From the NCBI GenBank assembly GCA_937888635.1, contig CALARG010000017.1, positions 1 through 26,660 on the forward strand: a stretch of DNA of 26,660 nucleotides, in the 5' to 3' direction. The position numbers and the translations under genes are program-made. Shown here piece after piece: positions 1-7,397 of the stretch (position 1 is its first letter; the number at the start of each line of letters is the position of its first letter). The notes beneath the pieces were generated by a model. It ran no database searches. It was given only the letters and a program-made list of their open reading frames with translations, and was not told where the DNA came from. Source of the DNA: an uncultured Alphaproteobacteria bacterium (GTDB lineage: Bacteria; Pseudomonadota; Alphaproteobacteria; Rs-D84).

Positions 1-77
1 AAGGCGAGTCCAAAGTCCCAGATTTCCAATAGTTTCAGACAGTCGATTTATCAGCCTGCATCACATATCGCATCGCA
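1..77. repeat. Left-end repeat of unit A (cut by window edge)
   Basis: Bases 12-77 match 3902-3967 with one mismatch in 66 positions. The repeat ends in two copies of a 7-bp motif, GCATCAC at 58-64 and GCATCGC at 70-76, with starts 12 bp apart. The sequence further left diverges or is cut by the window edge, so I cannot see whether a tRNA 3' tail precedes it as it does at the other copy. I infer that this is the outer edge of a mobile cassette. Confidence 0.8.
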
Positions 78-94
78 TAGCATTTTAACAAGTC

Positions 95-319
95 TTATTC
101 TGTTTGTACACGTTTATTTATACATTTTCCGCCAACAATGTCATAAAGTCCGCTCCAACTTTTTTTATTTCCATGCAGCGGTATAACCAGATGATCCAGA
201 ACAGAATAACGGTCATCTGTATGCCATAACTGGTAATATAAAGACAATTTATTTTTTTGTTTCCATCCCTTGACAATATGCTTATGGTATATTATACTAT
301 ATGTGTTGTCAAAGGGCAT
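95..319 (-). CDS. Doubtful small ORF next to the left-end repeat
   Basis: This 74-residue open frame runs opposite to the operon on its right. I do not recognise the product. In favour of it being real, its stop lies 18 bp inside the left-end repeat, much as the minus-strand gene of unit B ends 6 bp inside its own repeat. Against it, no clear ribosome binding site precedes the start, and its first third overlaps the strong promoter of the transporter operon. It may be a gene remnant or chance. Confidence 0.25.
   Translation of the reverse strand: MPFDNTYSIIYHKHIVKGWKQKNKLSLYYQLWHTDDRYSVLDHLVIPLHGNKKSWSGLYDIVGGKCINKRVQTE
270..301 (+). promoter_or_regulatory. Promoter of the pnuC operon with overlapping palindrome
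   Basis: A -35 box TTGACA (270-275) and a -10 box TATACT (293-298) are separated by 17 bp, which is near consensus. A 19-bp palindrome with one mismatched pair (283-301) covers the -10 box, a typical position for a repressor operator. The NrtR-like protein encoded in the same operon is the obvious candidate ligand; that link is inferred. Confidence 0.75.
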
Positions 320-322
320 TTA

Positions 323-940
323 ATGGAAAACATAAATGTAATGTTAGAAATCGGAGCAACTATATCTGGGCTGATACAAGGATTACTTGTAATGCTTAAC
401 AAACGCAGTAATTGGATATTTTATAACATTCAAATTATTCTGTTATTTTTCTTTTCTGCGATAAATAAACTGTATGGCGACATGGTCAACAATCTGGTAT
501 TCATATTCATGGGTATTTATGCGATTATCATGTGGAATAAGGGCAATAAAAATCTGCCTGTAACAACATTAACAAAGTCACAAAAAAGTTTTTATGTAAT
601 CGCACTGCTTATGATAACCGCAGCAGTATCTATAATACTGCATCACACATCAGACCCTGTGCCAATAATTGATGCTTTTACGACAGTGTCTGCTTTTTTG
701 GCAACATGGTTTATGGCTAATAAAAAATTAGAAGCTTGGATTCTTTGGACCATAAATGACATTGTGTATGTTATTGAATATGCACTGTTGCCAGAACCTG
801 CATATTACTTGCTGGGATTAAATGTTGTATGGACCGTTATGGCGATACTGTCATATATTAATTGGAAAAAATTAACCAACCAAAGGAGTGATGATGAAAA
901 GACTGCTGATTATATTAACACTGACTGGATGCACGATTGA
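323..940 (+). CDS. pnuC: PnuC-family nucleoside/vitamin transporter
   Basis: The 205-residue protein is mostly hydrophobic, with about seven membrane segments. Near residues 146-158 it has the W-x2-W-x3-D pattern (EAWILWTINDIVY) found in PnuC facilitators of the inner membrane. PnuC proteins import nicotinamide riboside; relatives carry thiamine, riboflavin or deoxynucleosides, so the substrate is not certain. I chose ATG 323 rather than an upstream in-frame start because AAAGGG lies just before it and the promoter at 270-298 would start transcription near 305. The gene heads a six-gene operon that also encodes an NrtR-like regulator, which favours an NAD precursor. Its 3' end overlaps the next gene by 47 bp. 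Confidence 0.85.
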   Translation: MENINVMLEIGATISGLIQGLLVMLNKRSNWIFYNIQIILLFFFSAINKLYGDMVNNLVFIFMGIYAIIMWNKGNKNLPVTTLTKSQKSFYVIALLMITAAVSIILHHTSDPVPIIDAFTTVSAFLATWFMANKKLEAWILWTINDIVYVIEYALLPEPAYYLLGLNVVWTVMAILSYINWKKLTNQRSDDEKTADYINTDWMHD

Positions 941-1163
941 CATCAATAGTCCTGAATCTAACTATGCCAAGTTAGGAACATACAGGGACAGGTATGATTT
1001 TCTGAATTACAACTATATAGAAATTGGAAAAAGTATTCCTGTGTCTAAAAATGGGACTATAAATGCGTCGGCGGGTTTAATAAATGCGGGCAGTAACAAT
1101 ATTATACAACCAAACAAAGAAATAAATAATTTTTGGGAAATAAACTATGAATACAGATGGTAA
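894..1163 (+). CDS. Small predicted lipoprotein
   Basis: The 89-residue product begins with a short basic and hydrophobic signal ending in the lipobox LTGC, so residue 13 is the likely lipidated cysteine. AGGAG at 884-888 sits 5 bp before ATG 894; in-frame starts at 888 and 891 are too close to it. The rest is polar with alternating hydrophobic residues and ends in an aromatic strand (INYEYRW), as in outer-membrane proteins. No family is recognised. It overlaps the end of pnuC by 47 bp in another frame, so translation may be coupled. A role in helping a substrate reach the transporter is speculative. Confidence 0.6.
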   Translation: MKRLLIILTLTGCTIDINSPESNYAKLGTYRDRYDFLNYNYIEIGKSIPVSKNGTINASAGLINAGSNNIIQPNKEINNFWEINYEYRW

Positions 1164-1170
1164 TCGCAAC

Positions 1171-1686
1171 ATGAAAAAAATATATTTTGCAGGACATTTT
1201 AATCAAACACATGACACAACAGATGTTGCACAAATGTTGCGATTTGATTATCGTGCAAAACTGTTGGGGGCACCAGAACACATGGCGTATTATTGCGACA
1301 ATCTGCGAATTAACGACAAGTATTTATACTGTGGGCCGTTTTATGTTGAAAAAACATCTGATGGAAAAATATCTGCTACGGATTCAGAAGTGGTGATAAG
1401 CACAGAATACTCACAAGTAAAAAGCTGTGACATTTTTGTTGTGGTATTTGATACAAGCGTGTCTACCGGTGCTGTAGTAGAATTGGCATGGGCAATAAAT
1501 CATAAAAAACAAATATATATATTATACATTAAACAACCGTCAAGCCATGATATCAAATCAGATTACTGGTTTGCAATCGCAGACGCAATGAGGCGAAACA
1601 AAAATACGACAGTTATCGCATACGAAACAGAATCAGAAGTCATTGAAATAATTAAACAAAATATACTAAAGGAACATATAAAATGA
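1171..1686 (+). CDS. Nucleoside 2-deoxyribosyltransferase-like protein
   Basis: The 171-residue product starts MKKIYFAG, the usual first strand of the nucleoside 2-deoxyribosyltransferase (PF05014-like) flavodoxin fold. It later shows CDIFVVVFD (residues 86-94) and STGAVVELAWA (98-108). In this family the D and G residues bind substrate and the glutamate in the second motif (E104) is the catalytic nucleophile that cleaves an N-glycosidic bond. The relationship is seen by motif only. I prefer ATG 1171 because the family starts there; an in-frame ATG at 1147 overlaps the previous gene. Its 3' end overlaps the radical SAM gene by 4 bp. A role in releasing a base from an imported nucleoside fits the neighbouring transporter but is inferred. 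Confidence 0.6.
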   Translation: MKKIYFAGHFNQTHDTTDVAQMLRFDYRAKLLGAPEHMAYYCDNLRINDKYLYCGPFYVEKTSDGKISATDSEVVISTEYSQVKSCDIFVVVFDTSVSTGAVVELAWAINHKKQIYILYIKQPSSHDIKSDYWFAIADAMRRNKNTTVIAYETESEVIEIIKQNILKEHIK

Positions 1687-2525
1687 AATATAAAGAATTT
1701 GAATTAATTATGTCATCTTTTAAATGTGATAAAAACTGCCCATACTGCACAGCAAAAATTACAAAATGGCCCGCCGTCAAAGACCAAGTCAATTTATTGG
1801 AACAACATTTCAAAGAACTTAGAAACCTGGGGATTAATTTTAGATACTTTATACTGTCGGGCAATGGCGAACCTTCGTTGCATGGTATAGATACACTAAA
1901 AACTATATGTAACGCCACCAGAACAGTAAATATATTTGATGAAAAACGAATTCAATCTTCGGGAAATATATTTTTTGAACCAGAAAAATTGGATTTGTTT
2001 AAGCGTGACTTTATGATAGAAATTACCAGAACACATTTTGATTCTAAACAAGACATGCAAACATTGGGATACAAGCGTGACTATATCGCAACCAAAGTTT
2101 TTCAGAACACACCAAATATTCGCCTGAACTATGTGATGTTGAAAACAAAGTCATTTGATGAATATATGACAGAAATAAGAAAGTACATTGATACATATCC
2201 AAATATAAAAACAATATCATTAAAAACACTTAACCTGAATACAATGGATTCTGGAACAAACAATCCTTATTCTGGTTGGATTTTACAAAATGGTATGACT
2301 AAATCTGACACCGATACAATAATAAAAAACATGTCAAAATATGCAGAATTCGTTGTCGCAGATGAAAAATTCTTTGATCGTTATGAATGGGTATACAATG
2401 GCGTTCCTATTACTTTCTATGCAAAAAAACTGGATTATGGTTATTCTAATGTGGTATGCTATGGCGGAAAGTTAGTAGATTACCACCTAAGACCAATTAA
2501 ACTATTTACAGAAAAACAAAGATAG
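1683..2525 (+). CDS. Radical SAM enzyme of unknown substrate
   Basis: This 280-residue protein carries the radical SAM cluster motif C-x3-C-x2-C (C15, C19, C22; CDKNCPYC), which binds a [4Fe-4S] cluster and S-adenosylmethionine. A glycine-rich stretch with GNGEPSLHG follows (about residues 60-68) and corresponds to the SAM-binding GGE region. There is no C-terminal cysteine-rich SPASM domain, so it probably has only the single cluster. Length suits a minimal radical SAM barrel. It begins in a 4-bp ATGA overlap with the preceding gene, so the two are very likely translated together. The substrate cannot be told from sequence; the context suggests a nucleoside or pyridine-base modification. Confidence 0.8.
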   Translation: MKYKEFELIMSSFKCDKNCPYCTAKITKWPAVKDQVNLLEQHFKELRNLGINFRYFILSGNGEPSLHGIDTLKTICNATRTVNIFDEKRIQSSGNIFFEPEKLDLFKRDFMIEITRTHFDSKQDMQTLGYKRDYIATKVFQNTPNIRLNYVMLKTKSFDEYMTEIRKYIDTYPNIKTISLKTLNLNTMDSGTNNPYSGWILQNGMTKSDTDTIIKNMSKYAEFVVADEKFFDRYEWVYNGVPITFYAKKLDYGYSNVVCYGGKLVDYHLRPIKLFTEKQR

Positions 2526-2529
2526 GCCA

Positions 2530-3258
2530 ATGAATGTAAACTTAACATGTATCATGTTGATTCTTGACAGTATTCCAAGTCAAGACATACGCAAAAAAGA
2601 CACCAAGTGTGTTAAATTACTTGTTCAAAAACAAGAATTTGAATTGCCGCAGGTTTTGGCAACAAAAAATCATGATATCAAGGAACAAATACGTCATGTC
2701 CTTGTCAATGCAATCGGTACTGATGACTTTCATCTGGAACAGGTTTATACGCTGGGCGATAAACAGTATATGTTCAATGATACAGTTGATGTCATTCATT
2801 TGGGAATTACCAACATATCTCGCATTAAGAAAATCTCTGCGGATTATAAAATTATTGATGCAATGATATCTGATAATAAAATAACATTGGACGATACCAT
2901 ATACAAATATCAAACAGTTGAAAAAATTAGTCCGCATAGTATTGAGTATACACATACAATTGACAACGTTAATGTCGCAACAGAAAAAATGCTGATTGAA
3001 CTGTTGACTGCGTGGAAACATCTGCGATACAGATTAAATACAACAGATATTATTTTTAAATTTCTACCAGATGAATTTGCTTTGAACGATGCGGTTGAAG
3101 TATATAAAATATTAAGCCAAAAGGAAATAGATAAGTCTAACTTTCGTAAAAGCATAATTAAATTTTGTGAAAATATTCCAGATAAAATGTCTTATGGTGG
3201 ATACAGACCATGCAAAATGTATAAATTTAACCCGAAAAAGAATGAAAAATGGATATAA
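2530..3258 (+). CDS. NrtR-like Nudix-winged helix transcriptional regulator
   Basis: The 242-residue protein has two parts. Residues 1-130 look like a Nudix fold whose Nudix box (expected GX5EX7REUXEEXGU) is degenerate: around residues 48-66 the catalytic RE-x2-EE glutamates are missing. Residues 160-240 match the winged-helix half of NrtR, with the hallmarks FLPDEFALND, VYKIL and SNFRKSI (about 178-209). NrtR proteins repress NAD synthesis and salvage genes and sense ADP-ribose or NAD through the inactive Nudix domain. A regulator in the same operon as PnuC fits this well. The gene follows the radical SAM stop by 4 bp, and its end overlaps the next start by 10 bp. Confidence 0.75.
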   Translation: MNVNLTCIMLILDSIPSQDIRKKDTKCVKLLVQKQEFELPQVLATKNHDIKEQIRHVLVNAIGTDDFHLEQVYTLGDKQYMFNDTVDVIHLGITNISRIKKISADYKIIDAMISDNKITLDDTIYKYQTVEKISPHSIEYTHTIDNVNVATEKMLIELLTAWKHLRYRLNTTDIIFKFLPDEFALNDAVEVYKILSQKEIDKSNFRKSIIKFCENIPDKMSYGGYRPCKMYKFNPKKNEKWI

Positions 3259-3674
3259 CAATGACTATGAAATTCAAAGAATTTTGCCATCGCATGCAAT
3301 ACACATGGAAACACAAAGTTGCATTTCTGAAAATAGAACATGAATTATTGGGTCATAATACACTTTCTGGCTATTTACATGATTTAGATAAAATACTTTT
3401 ATGGTATCCCGTCGCCTTTGTATCACACAAAGATACAAAATGGTGCCACAACCATCATCGCAGATTTTCAAAACACCATGTGGAAAATAAATCAAAAAAA
3501 ACACGTAAAGACTATATAAATATGATAATAGACTGGGAGTGTGCCAGATACACAAAACCGGACAAACCACTTAACGCATATGAAACCATGAAAAAGTTTT
3601 ATCCAGAATTACAACATGTCATTATGCCACTGCTTGAAGAATTCAAGCTAAACAAATACGATACAGGCAGATAA
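3249..3674 (+). CDS. HD-like (DUF5662-type) predicted hydrolase
   Basis: The 141-residue protein has the pattern HDLDK (H44, D45), HNHHRRF (67-73) and a later IDWECARYTKP segment. Together these resemble small HD-fold proteins of the DUF5662 type, whose histidines and aspartates would bind metal. HD proteins are usually phosphohydrolases acting on nucleotides, which suits the operon, but no substrate can be named. The first ATG (3249) overlaps the regulator gene by 10 bp; ATGs at 3261 and 3267 are also possible and would remove 4 or 6 residues. It is the last gene of unit A and ends 13 bp before the right-end repeat. Confidence 0.55.
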   Translation: MDITMTMKFKEFCHRMQYTWKHKVAFLKIEHELLGHNTLSGYLHDLDKILLWYPVAFVSHKDTKWCHNHHRRFSKHHVENKSKKTRKDYINMIIDWECARYTKPDKPLNAYETMKKFYPELQHVIMPLLEEFKLNKYDTGR

Positions 3675-3840
3675 TTTGCTCGATCTGCATCACAGTTTGC
3701 ATCACAGTTTTTGGTACTTTGGGGGTCATGATGCGGATTTTGGTTGGATTTGCATACTCCGAATAAAATAAAACTCATCCGCCCCACGCAACTTTTCCTC
3801 CCAACACAAAACCAAACAGGGCAGGGAAAACCAAACAAAA

Positions 3841-3862
3841 AAACGCACCAAATGGTGCGTTT
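3841..3862. terminator. Bidirectional terminator-like hairpin in right-end repeat
   Basis: AAACGCACC pairs perfectly with GGTGCGTTT around an AAAT loop, with A and T runs on the two sides. It would terminate unit A on the plus strand. Read on the minus strand it follows the tRNA tail, as a tRNA terminator would. The same stem recurs at 4876-4897 with a different loop. Confidence 0.75.
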
Positions 3863-3864
3863 TA

Positions 3865-3884
3865 ATTCTGGTGCCGGTTGTCGG
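3865..3884 (-). repeat. Duplicated tRNA-Thr 3' end, attachment-site-like
   Basis: These 20 bp are identical to 7549-7568, which is the CCA end, acceptor strand and part of the T arm of tRNA-Thr plus 4 bp of downstream sequence. A free-standing copy of a tRNA 3' end is the usual trace of integration by a tyrosine recombinase. Its orientation equals that of the tRNA gene, as expected for the distal attachment site. Confidence 0.8.
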
Positions 3885-3901
3885 GATGCCAAGTCCAGTA
3901 A

Positions 3902-3967
3902 AAAGTCCCAGATTTCCAATAGTTTCAGACAGTTGATTTATCAGCCTGCATCACATATCGCATCGCA
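3902..3967. repeat. Left-end repeat of unit B
   Basis: This is a direct copy of 12-77 (65 of 66 bases identical) and ends in GCATCAC (3948) and GCATCGC (3960), again 12 bp apart. It lies just past the tRNA tail at 3865-3884 and 6 bp from the stop codon of the unit B gene. Confidence 0.85.
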
Positions 3968-3972
3968 GATTT

Positions 3973-4686
3973 TTACCTGTCTTTAGTGCTTTGTGCCTGT
4001 TTTAATGCTGTATAATCATCCATCATTTTTTTGACCGCGCCGGCTAAATCCGTTCGTATTGCTTCAGGTGTAATATACGCATTAGCAAAAGATCTATCAA
4101 AATGATTTCTGGGCTCGCGACCAAACAATTTCAGACAAATTATATCAACGATATTTTCTTTTAAGTTTTGTGGGACATTGTATTGTGTGATTATTGGTTC
4201 TTCTATCAAGATATGCACAAATTCATGCAGGAATTCTCCTAATATCTCATATTTATTTCCGTTAAATTCAGACATGCGCCAAATTATTCTTGGGTTTGTT
4301 CCATAACCATAACTGCCCCCGTCGCCATATAAGCATTCAATGCCTAATTTTTCTGGCAACTTGGTTTGCCACGCAGATAATAGTGGAACAATTTGTTTTT
4401 CAACAGCACGTTCAAAATTTGGCAAAACTTCTTTTGTTATTACCTCGTCAAATCGTGACAGGTCGGATGGGGTATAAATCTCGTTTACGAATACATCGTG
4501 ATAGTGTTGAATTTGTTCTGGTGTTGGTTTTTCTATTTCTATAAAATCGTGTATGCGTTTGTCATTCGGGACAAAGTAATGATATTTATATTTAAAATGT
4601 TTTAATTTGCTGTGATATCGTTCATGAAACCACTGAATATAATTCCACGATTCTTCGGCATTTAGGTGTTTTAGATTGATTTGCAT
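3973..4686 (-). CDS. HExxH metallopeptidase-like protein
   Basis: The 237-residue protein contains LHEFVHILIEE, a HExxH zinc-binding motif in a hydrophobic helix. About 18 residues later, NLKENIVDII may supply a third ligand (glutamate), as in gluzincins. There is no signal peptide or membrane helix, so it should act in the cytoplasm unless exported otherwise. I chose ATG 4686 because AAAGGA precedes it; the longer open frame to 4956 runs through the right-end repeat and is probably not translated. It is the only gene of unit B. No specific family is recognised. A toxin, a cleavage-activated defence protease, or a remnant are all possible. Confidence 0.65.
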   Translation of the reverse strand: MQINLKHLNAEESWNYIQWFHERYHSKLKHFKYKYHYFVPNDKRIHDFIEIEKPTPEQIQHYHDVFVNEIYTPSDLSRFDEVITKEVLPNFERAVEKQIVPLLSAWQTKLPEKLGIECLYGDGGSYGYGTNPRIIWRMSEFNGNKYEILGEFLHEFVHILIEEPIITQYNVPQNLKENIVDIICLKLFGREPRNHFDRSFANAYITPEAIRTDLAGAVKKMMDDYTALKQAQSTKDR

Positions 4687-4722
4687 ACAAAAATCCTTTA
4701 TTTCCCACAAATTATACCACAA

Positions 4723-4908
4723 CGCATCACACTTTGCATCACGGTTTTTGGTGTTTTGGGGGCATAGGGCGGATTTGGGTTGCGTTTGCACGTCCCGAAT
4801 AAAATAAAAAACATCCGCTCCGCATGGTTGGTACGCCAAGCACAAAACCAAACAGGGCAAAGAAATCCAACGAAAAAACGCACCGTTTGGTGCGTTTCTA
4901 AACTGGTG
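4723..4908. repeat. Right-end repeat of unit B
   Basis: This is the second copy of the block at 3687-3880. It has GCATCAC at 4724 and 4736, the AATAAAATAAAA core, and a terminator-like hairpin at 4876-4897 with the same 9-bp stem as at 3841-3862. The tRNA tail is decayed to CTGGTGCACC, so this junction looks older than the one at 3865-3884. Confidence 0.8.
4876..4897. terminator. Terminator-like hairpin, second copy
   Basis: AAACGCACC and GGTGCGTTT form the same perfect 9-bp stem as at 3841-3862, but the loop is GTTT instead of AAAT. Conservation of the stem with a changed loop suggests that the hairpin itself is under selection. Confidence 0.7.
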
Positions 4909-5223
4909 CACCTTATATGAGAAAGTTGGAATCAGTTTGTTCGTGAAATGTCGCAAACAGCCGAGAATATCAGGGCTTGCGGGGCTTTGGAGTGCCTGCG
5001 TCGTGCGGCATAGTGTTTGTGAAACAACCTAGAATTTCCTGGGTTTTATACCCCTTTAGGGACTAGAATATATTATACATATGGGGGAATGCTCTTTGTT
5101 GTGCGTGGCGGACAGAATAGTGATGTTTTCTATAAAATATTGGCGTGGTATCATTGAAAAATCTGAGTTTTTACCTATATACTGTGTATAAGTTATTGTC
5201 AATAATAAAGGGGTAAAAGTAAG
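4909..5223 (+). promoter_or_regulatory. Left flank of unit C with promoter of the ATPase gene
   Basis: This stretch of about 315 bp holds no gene I can support. A promoter lies at 5154-5183: TTGAAA, an 18-bp spacer, then TATACT. AAGGGG (5208-5213) is the ribosome binding site of the ATPase gene. The left part shows no resemblance to the left-end repeat of units A and B, so unit C has a different outer end. One frame over about 4950-5060 is open and could be a gene remnant. Confidence 0.6.
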
Positions 5224-6825
5224 ATGGCCTTTTCATATCAATTACCAGTTTCAAAAACAGCAGAAAATCCTAAAGGTATAGAAAATCGTACAACAGAACA
5301 AAATTCTTTAATCATTATAGGTGCAAATGGTTCTGGTAAAAGTCGTTTGGGCGCTTGGATGGAAGATAAGGATTTAAAAAACGTACATAGGGTTTCAGGT
5401 CAGCGTGCCTTAAATTTTGCGAAACATATTCCTGTTAAATCTGAACAAACTGCTTCAAATAAGTTGTTGTATGGTGTGGAAGACAAGCAACCAGACTCAA
5501 AATTGTCGCGTTGGGGACATTCGCATAATTTTGGACGGCCAGACTACACAACGCATGAATTAAATGATTGCGATGATGTGCTGGCTTTACTGTTTGCAAA
5601 ACATATGTCAAAAAGCGCCGATTTTAGGGATAAAGTACGACAAGCGCAAATTGAACACAAAGAAATGCCCCGTGTAGAGGATAGTGAACTTGATATTTTG
5701 ATAAATACTTGGAATAAAATTATGTCACATAGACAGATTGTTTTAAAGGATTATCAAGTCATTATTAAGCTTGGGGTTGATACAGAATATTCCGGCACCG
5801 AGATGAGTGACGGTGAAAAGGCAATATTATATTTGATGGCTCAATGTTTATGTGTTCCCAGTGGGCATACAATTATAATTGATGAACCGGAAATTCATAT
5901 ACATCATTCCATTATGAATAAATTATGGACAGAAATGGAAAAAGTTCGTCCGGATTGTTTGTTTATTTACATCACTCACGATACAACTTTTGCCGCCAAT
6001 CACAAAGCGTCAGATAAAATTTGGGTAAAAAGTTTTGATGGCGATGCATGGGAATACGAATATATGCCAAAAGAAAGCGAACTGTCACAACAGTTGATGA
6101 TGGATATATTGGGGGCCCGAAGAAAGGTTTTGTTTGTGGAAGGAACTGACAGCAGTTGGGATGTTTCGGTATATTCTGAATTTTTTTCAGAATATTATGT
6201 TGTTCCATGCGGGTCTTGTTCAAACGTTATTCAAAATGTAAAAGCTATGCGTAGAGAGCCACAATTACATCATCTGGATTGTTTTGGATTAATTGATAGA
6301 GATTATCGCACAGATGATGAAATACGCGCTTTGGAACATGACAAGGTTTTTGTGATTGGTGTTGCAGAAGTGGAAAACCTGTTCTGTACAGATGGTATTT
6401 TGAGAATAATTAATCAACAATTGTGTAAACCTGATGAAAGCGCAGTTACATATTCCTGTGATTATATAAAAAATGAATTTGAGCGGGATAAGGAAAGACA
6501 AATACAGGAAGCTGTTCTTGCTGAGCTGAAACATCGTATAAAGCATGCGATAAGCAAGGATGAAATAGACGGGGTGATTGGGCAATACGCGGAAATAGAA
6601 CGTGTGATTTCAGCAAAATATAATTGTGATGTCAATAATAATGATAATATTTTACGTTTGTTTAATCGCAAGGGGCTTGCCAGCAGTATCGGAAAAAATT
6701 TTGGTTTAGCAAAAGGTGATGAGTATATAAATTTGGTCATCAATTTATTTCGTGGCGATAAGCATAATGATATTAAGGATGCCTTACGTCCGTATATGCC
6801 AACGTCCGATAAAATACCCAATTAA
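5224..6825 (+). CDS. AAA ATPase-DUF4435 fusion, PARIS-like anti-phage protein
   Basis: The 533-residue protein starts with an ABC/SMC-type ATPase. It has Walker A GANGSGKS (33-40), the signature MSDGEKA (194-200), Walker B IIIDEPE (217-223) and a switch histidine in ITHD (250-253). From about residue 298 follows a DUF4435/TOPRIM-like domain with FVEG (304-307) and LIDRD (356-360), the acidic residues expected at its metal site. AriA (ATPase) and AriB (DUF4435 nuclease) make up the PARIS abortive-infection system, and fused single-gene versions are known. At 533 residues this is shorter than the two proteins together, so it may be a compact variant or a sister family. It leads a two-gene operon beside a tRNA gene, a common place for defence genes. 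Confidence 0.75.
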   Translation: MAFSYQLPVSKTAENPKGIENRTTEQNSLIIIGANGSGKSRLGAWMEDKDLKNVHRVSGQRALNFAKHIPVKSEQTASNKLLYGVEDKQPDSKLSRWGHSHNFGRPDYTTHELNDCDDVLALLFAKHMSKSADFRDKVRQAQIEHKEMPRVEDSELDILINTWNKIMSHRQIVLKDYQVIIKLGVDTEYSGTEMSDGEKAILYLMAQCLCVPSGHTIIIDEPEIHIHHSIMNKLWTEMEKVRPDCLFIYITHDTTFAANHKASDKIWVKSFDGDAWEYEYMPKESELSQQLMMDILGARRKVLFVEGTDSSWDVSVYSEFFSEYYVVPCGSCSNVIQNVKAMRREPQLHHLDCFGLIDRDYRTDDEIRALEHDKVFVIGVAEVENLFCTDGILRIINQQLCKPDESAVTYSCDYIKNEFERDKERQIQEAVLAELKHRIKHAISKDEIDGVIGQYAEIERVISAKYNCDVNNNDNILRLFNRKGLASSIGKNFGLAKGDEYINLVINLFRGDKHNDIKDALRPYMPTSDKIPN

Positions 6826-6834
6826 GGAGCGAAT

Positions 6835-7374
6835 ATGCGAAATTTGACCGCTGGTATAGTGTTTTGTGTGTTGTTGCTGTGTGTTATTATTGCAGGGATA
6901 TTACATGTTCGGTATGGGGATATGGGTGAATTAGGCATGTTTGTTGTAACGGCCATGACTGCGCTGGGAACATGCGGTGTTATAATTTTAAGTTTGTTTC
7001 CGTACGTGCCACGTGATAAATTGGAAGCAACTCTGTGTATCAGAAAAAAGAAAATGTGCATAATGATACGTAACAAGGGCAATCATACCGTATATTTGGG
7101 GTCTGACAAATACCATACGGCTGAAACATGGGATTGTTATGCATTGTGGTGGTCAAATAAGGATAATTGCACCGCAAAAAACTCAAAACCGATTTTTGCT
7201 GCACCTGGGGACAATATGGCAGTCCCGCCACGTGGCACAATAGGTTTCCCAATCGGCAAAAATATTTTCGGTAAAAATGATTTAAACAAGATTAAAATTC
7301 AGGTTTTGACCAGTTCTGGTTTTCGTATAGATGTAAAAAACGAAGTTCCAGATGATTTTGTCTTTGCGAAATAA
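6835..7374 (+). CDS. Two-helix membrane protein, partner of the defence ATPase
   Basis: The 179-residue protein has two N-terminal membrane helices (about residues 5-25 and 34-56) and then a soluble domain rich in beta strands with no motif I know. It begins 9 bp after the ATPase stop, with AAGGAG before the ATG, so the genes are co-transcribed. Membrane partners of defence ATPases are often effectors that damage the membrane or anchor the complex; this role is inferred from position only. It could instead be a passenger gene. It is not a standard PARIS component. Confidence 0.65.
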   Translation: MRNLTAGIVFCVLLLCVIIAGILHVRYGDMGELGMFVVTAMTALGTCGVIILSLFPYVPRDKLEATLCIRKKKMCIMIRNKGNHTVYLGSDKYHTAETWDCYALWWSNKDNCTAKNSKPIFAAPGDNMAVPPRGTIGFPIGKNIFGKNDLNKIKIQVLTSSGFRIDVKNEVPDDFVFAK

Positions 7375-7397
7375 TTATATCCAAAATTGGTTGCTAA

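Larger units (their letters stand above)
3687..3884. repeat. Right-end repeat of unit A with tRNA-Thr tail
   Basis: About 190 bp align with 4723-4908 at roughly 80 percent identity by eye. The block opens with two GCATCAC copies (3687 and 3699) 12 bp apart. It continues with inverted GCGGAT/ATCCGC segments around an AATAAAATAAAA core and a perfect 9-bp stem hairpin (3841-3862), and ends with the tRNA-Thr 3' tail (3865-3884). I infer a recombination junction between two inserted units. Confidence 0.85.

Noticed and set aside
3599..4883. Minus-strand open frames through the right-end repeats with similar peptides (CPVWFC, ILFG-x-CK)
   Set aside because: The peptide likeness follows from the nucleotide repeat, the frames cross a hairpin and the tRNA tail, and no ribosome site is present. 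A decayed shared gene is not fully excluded.
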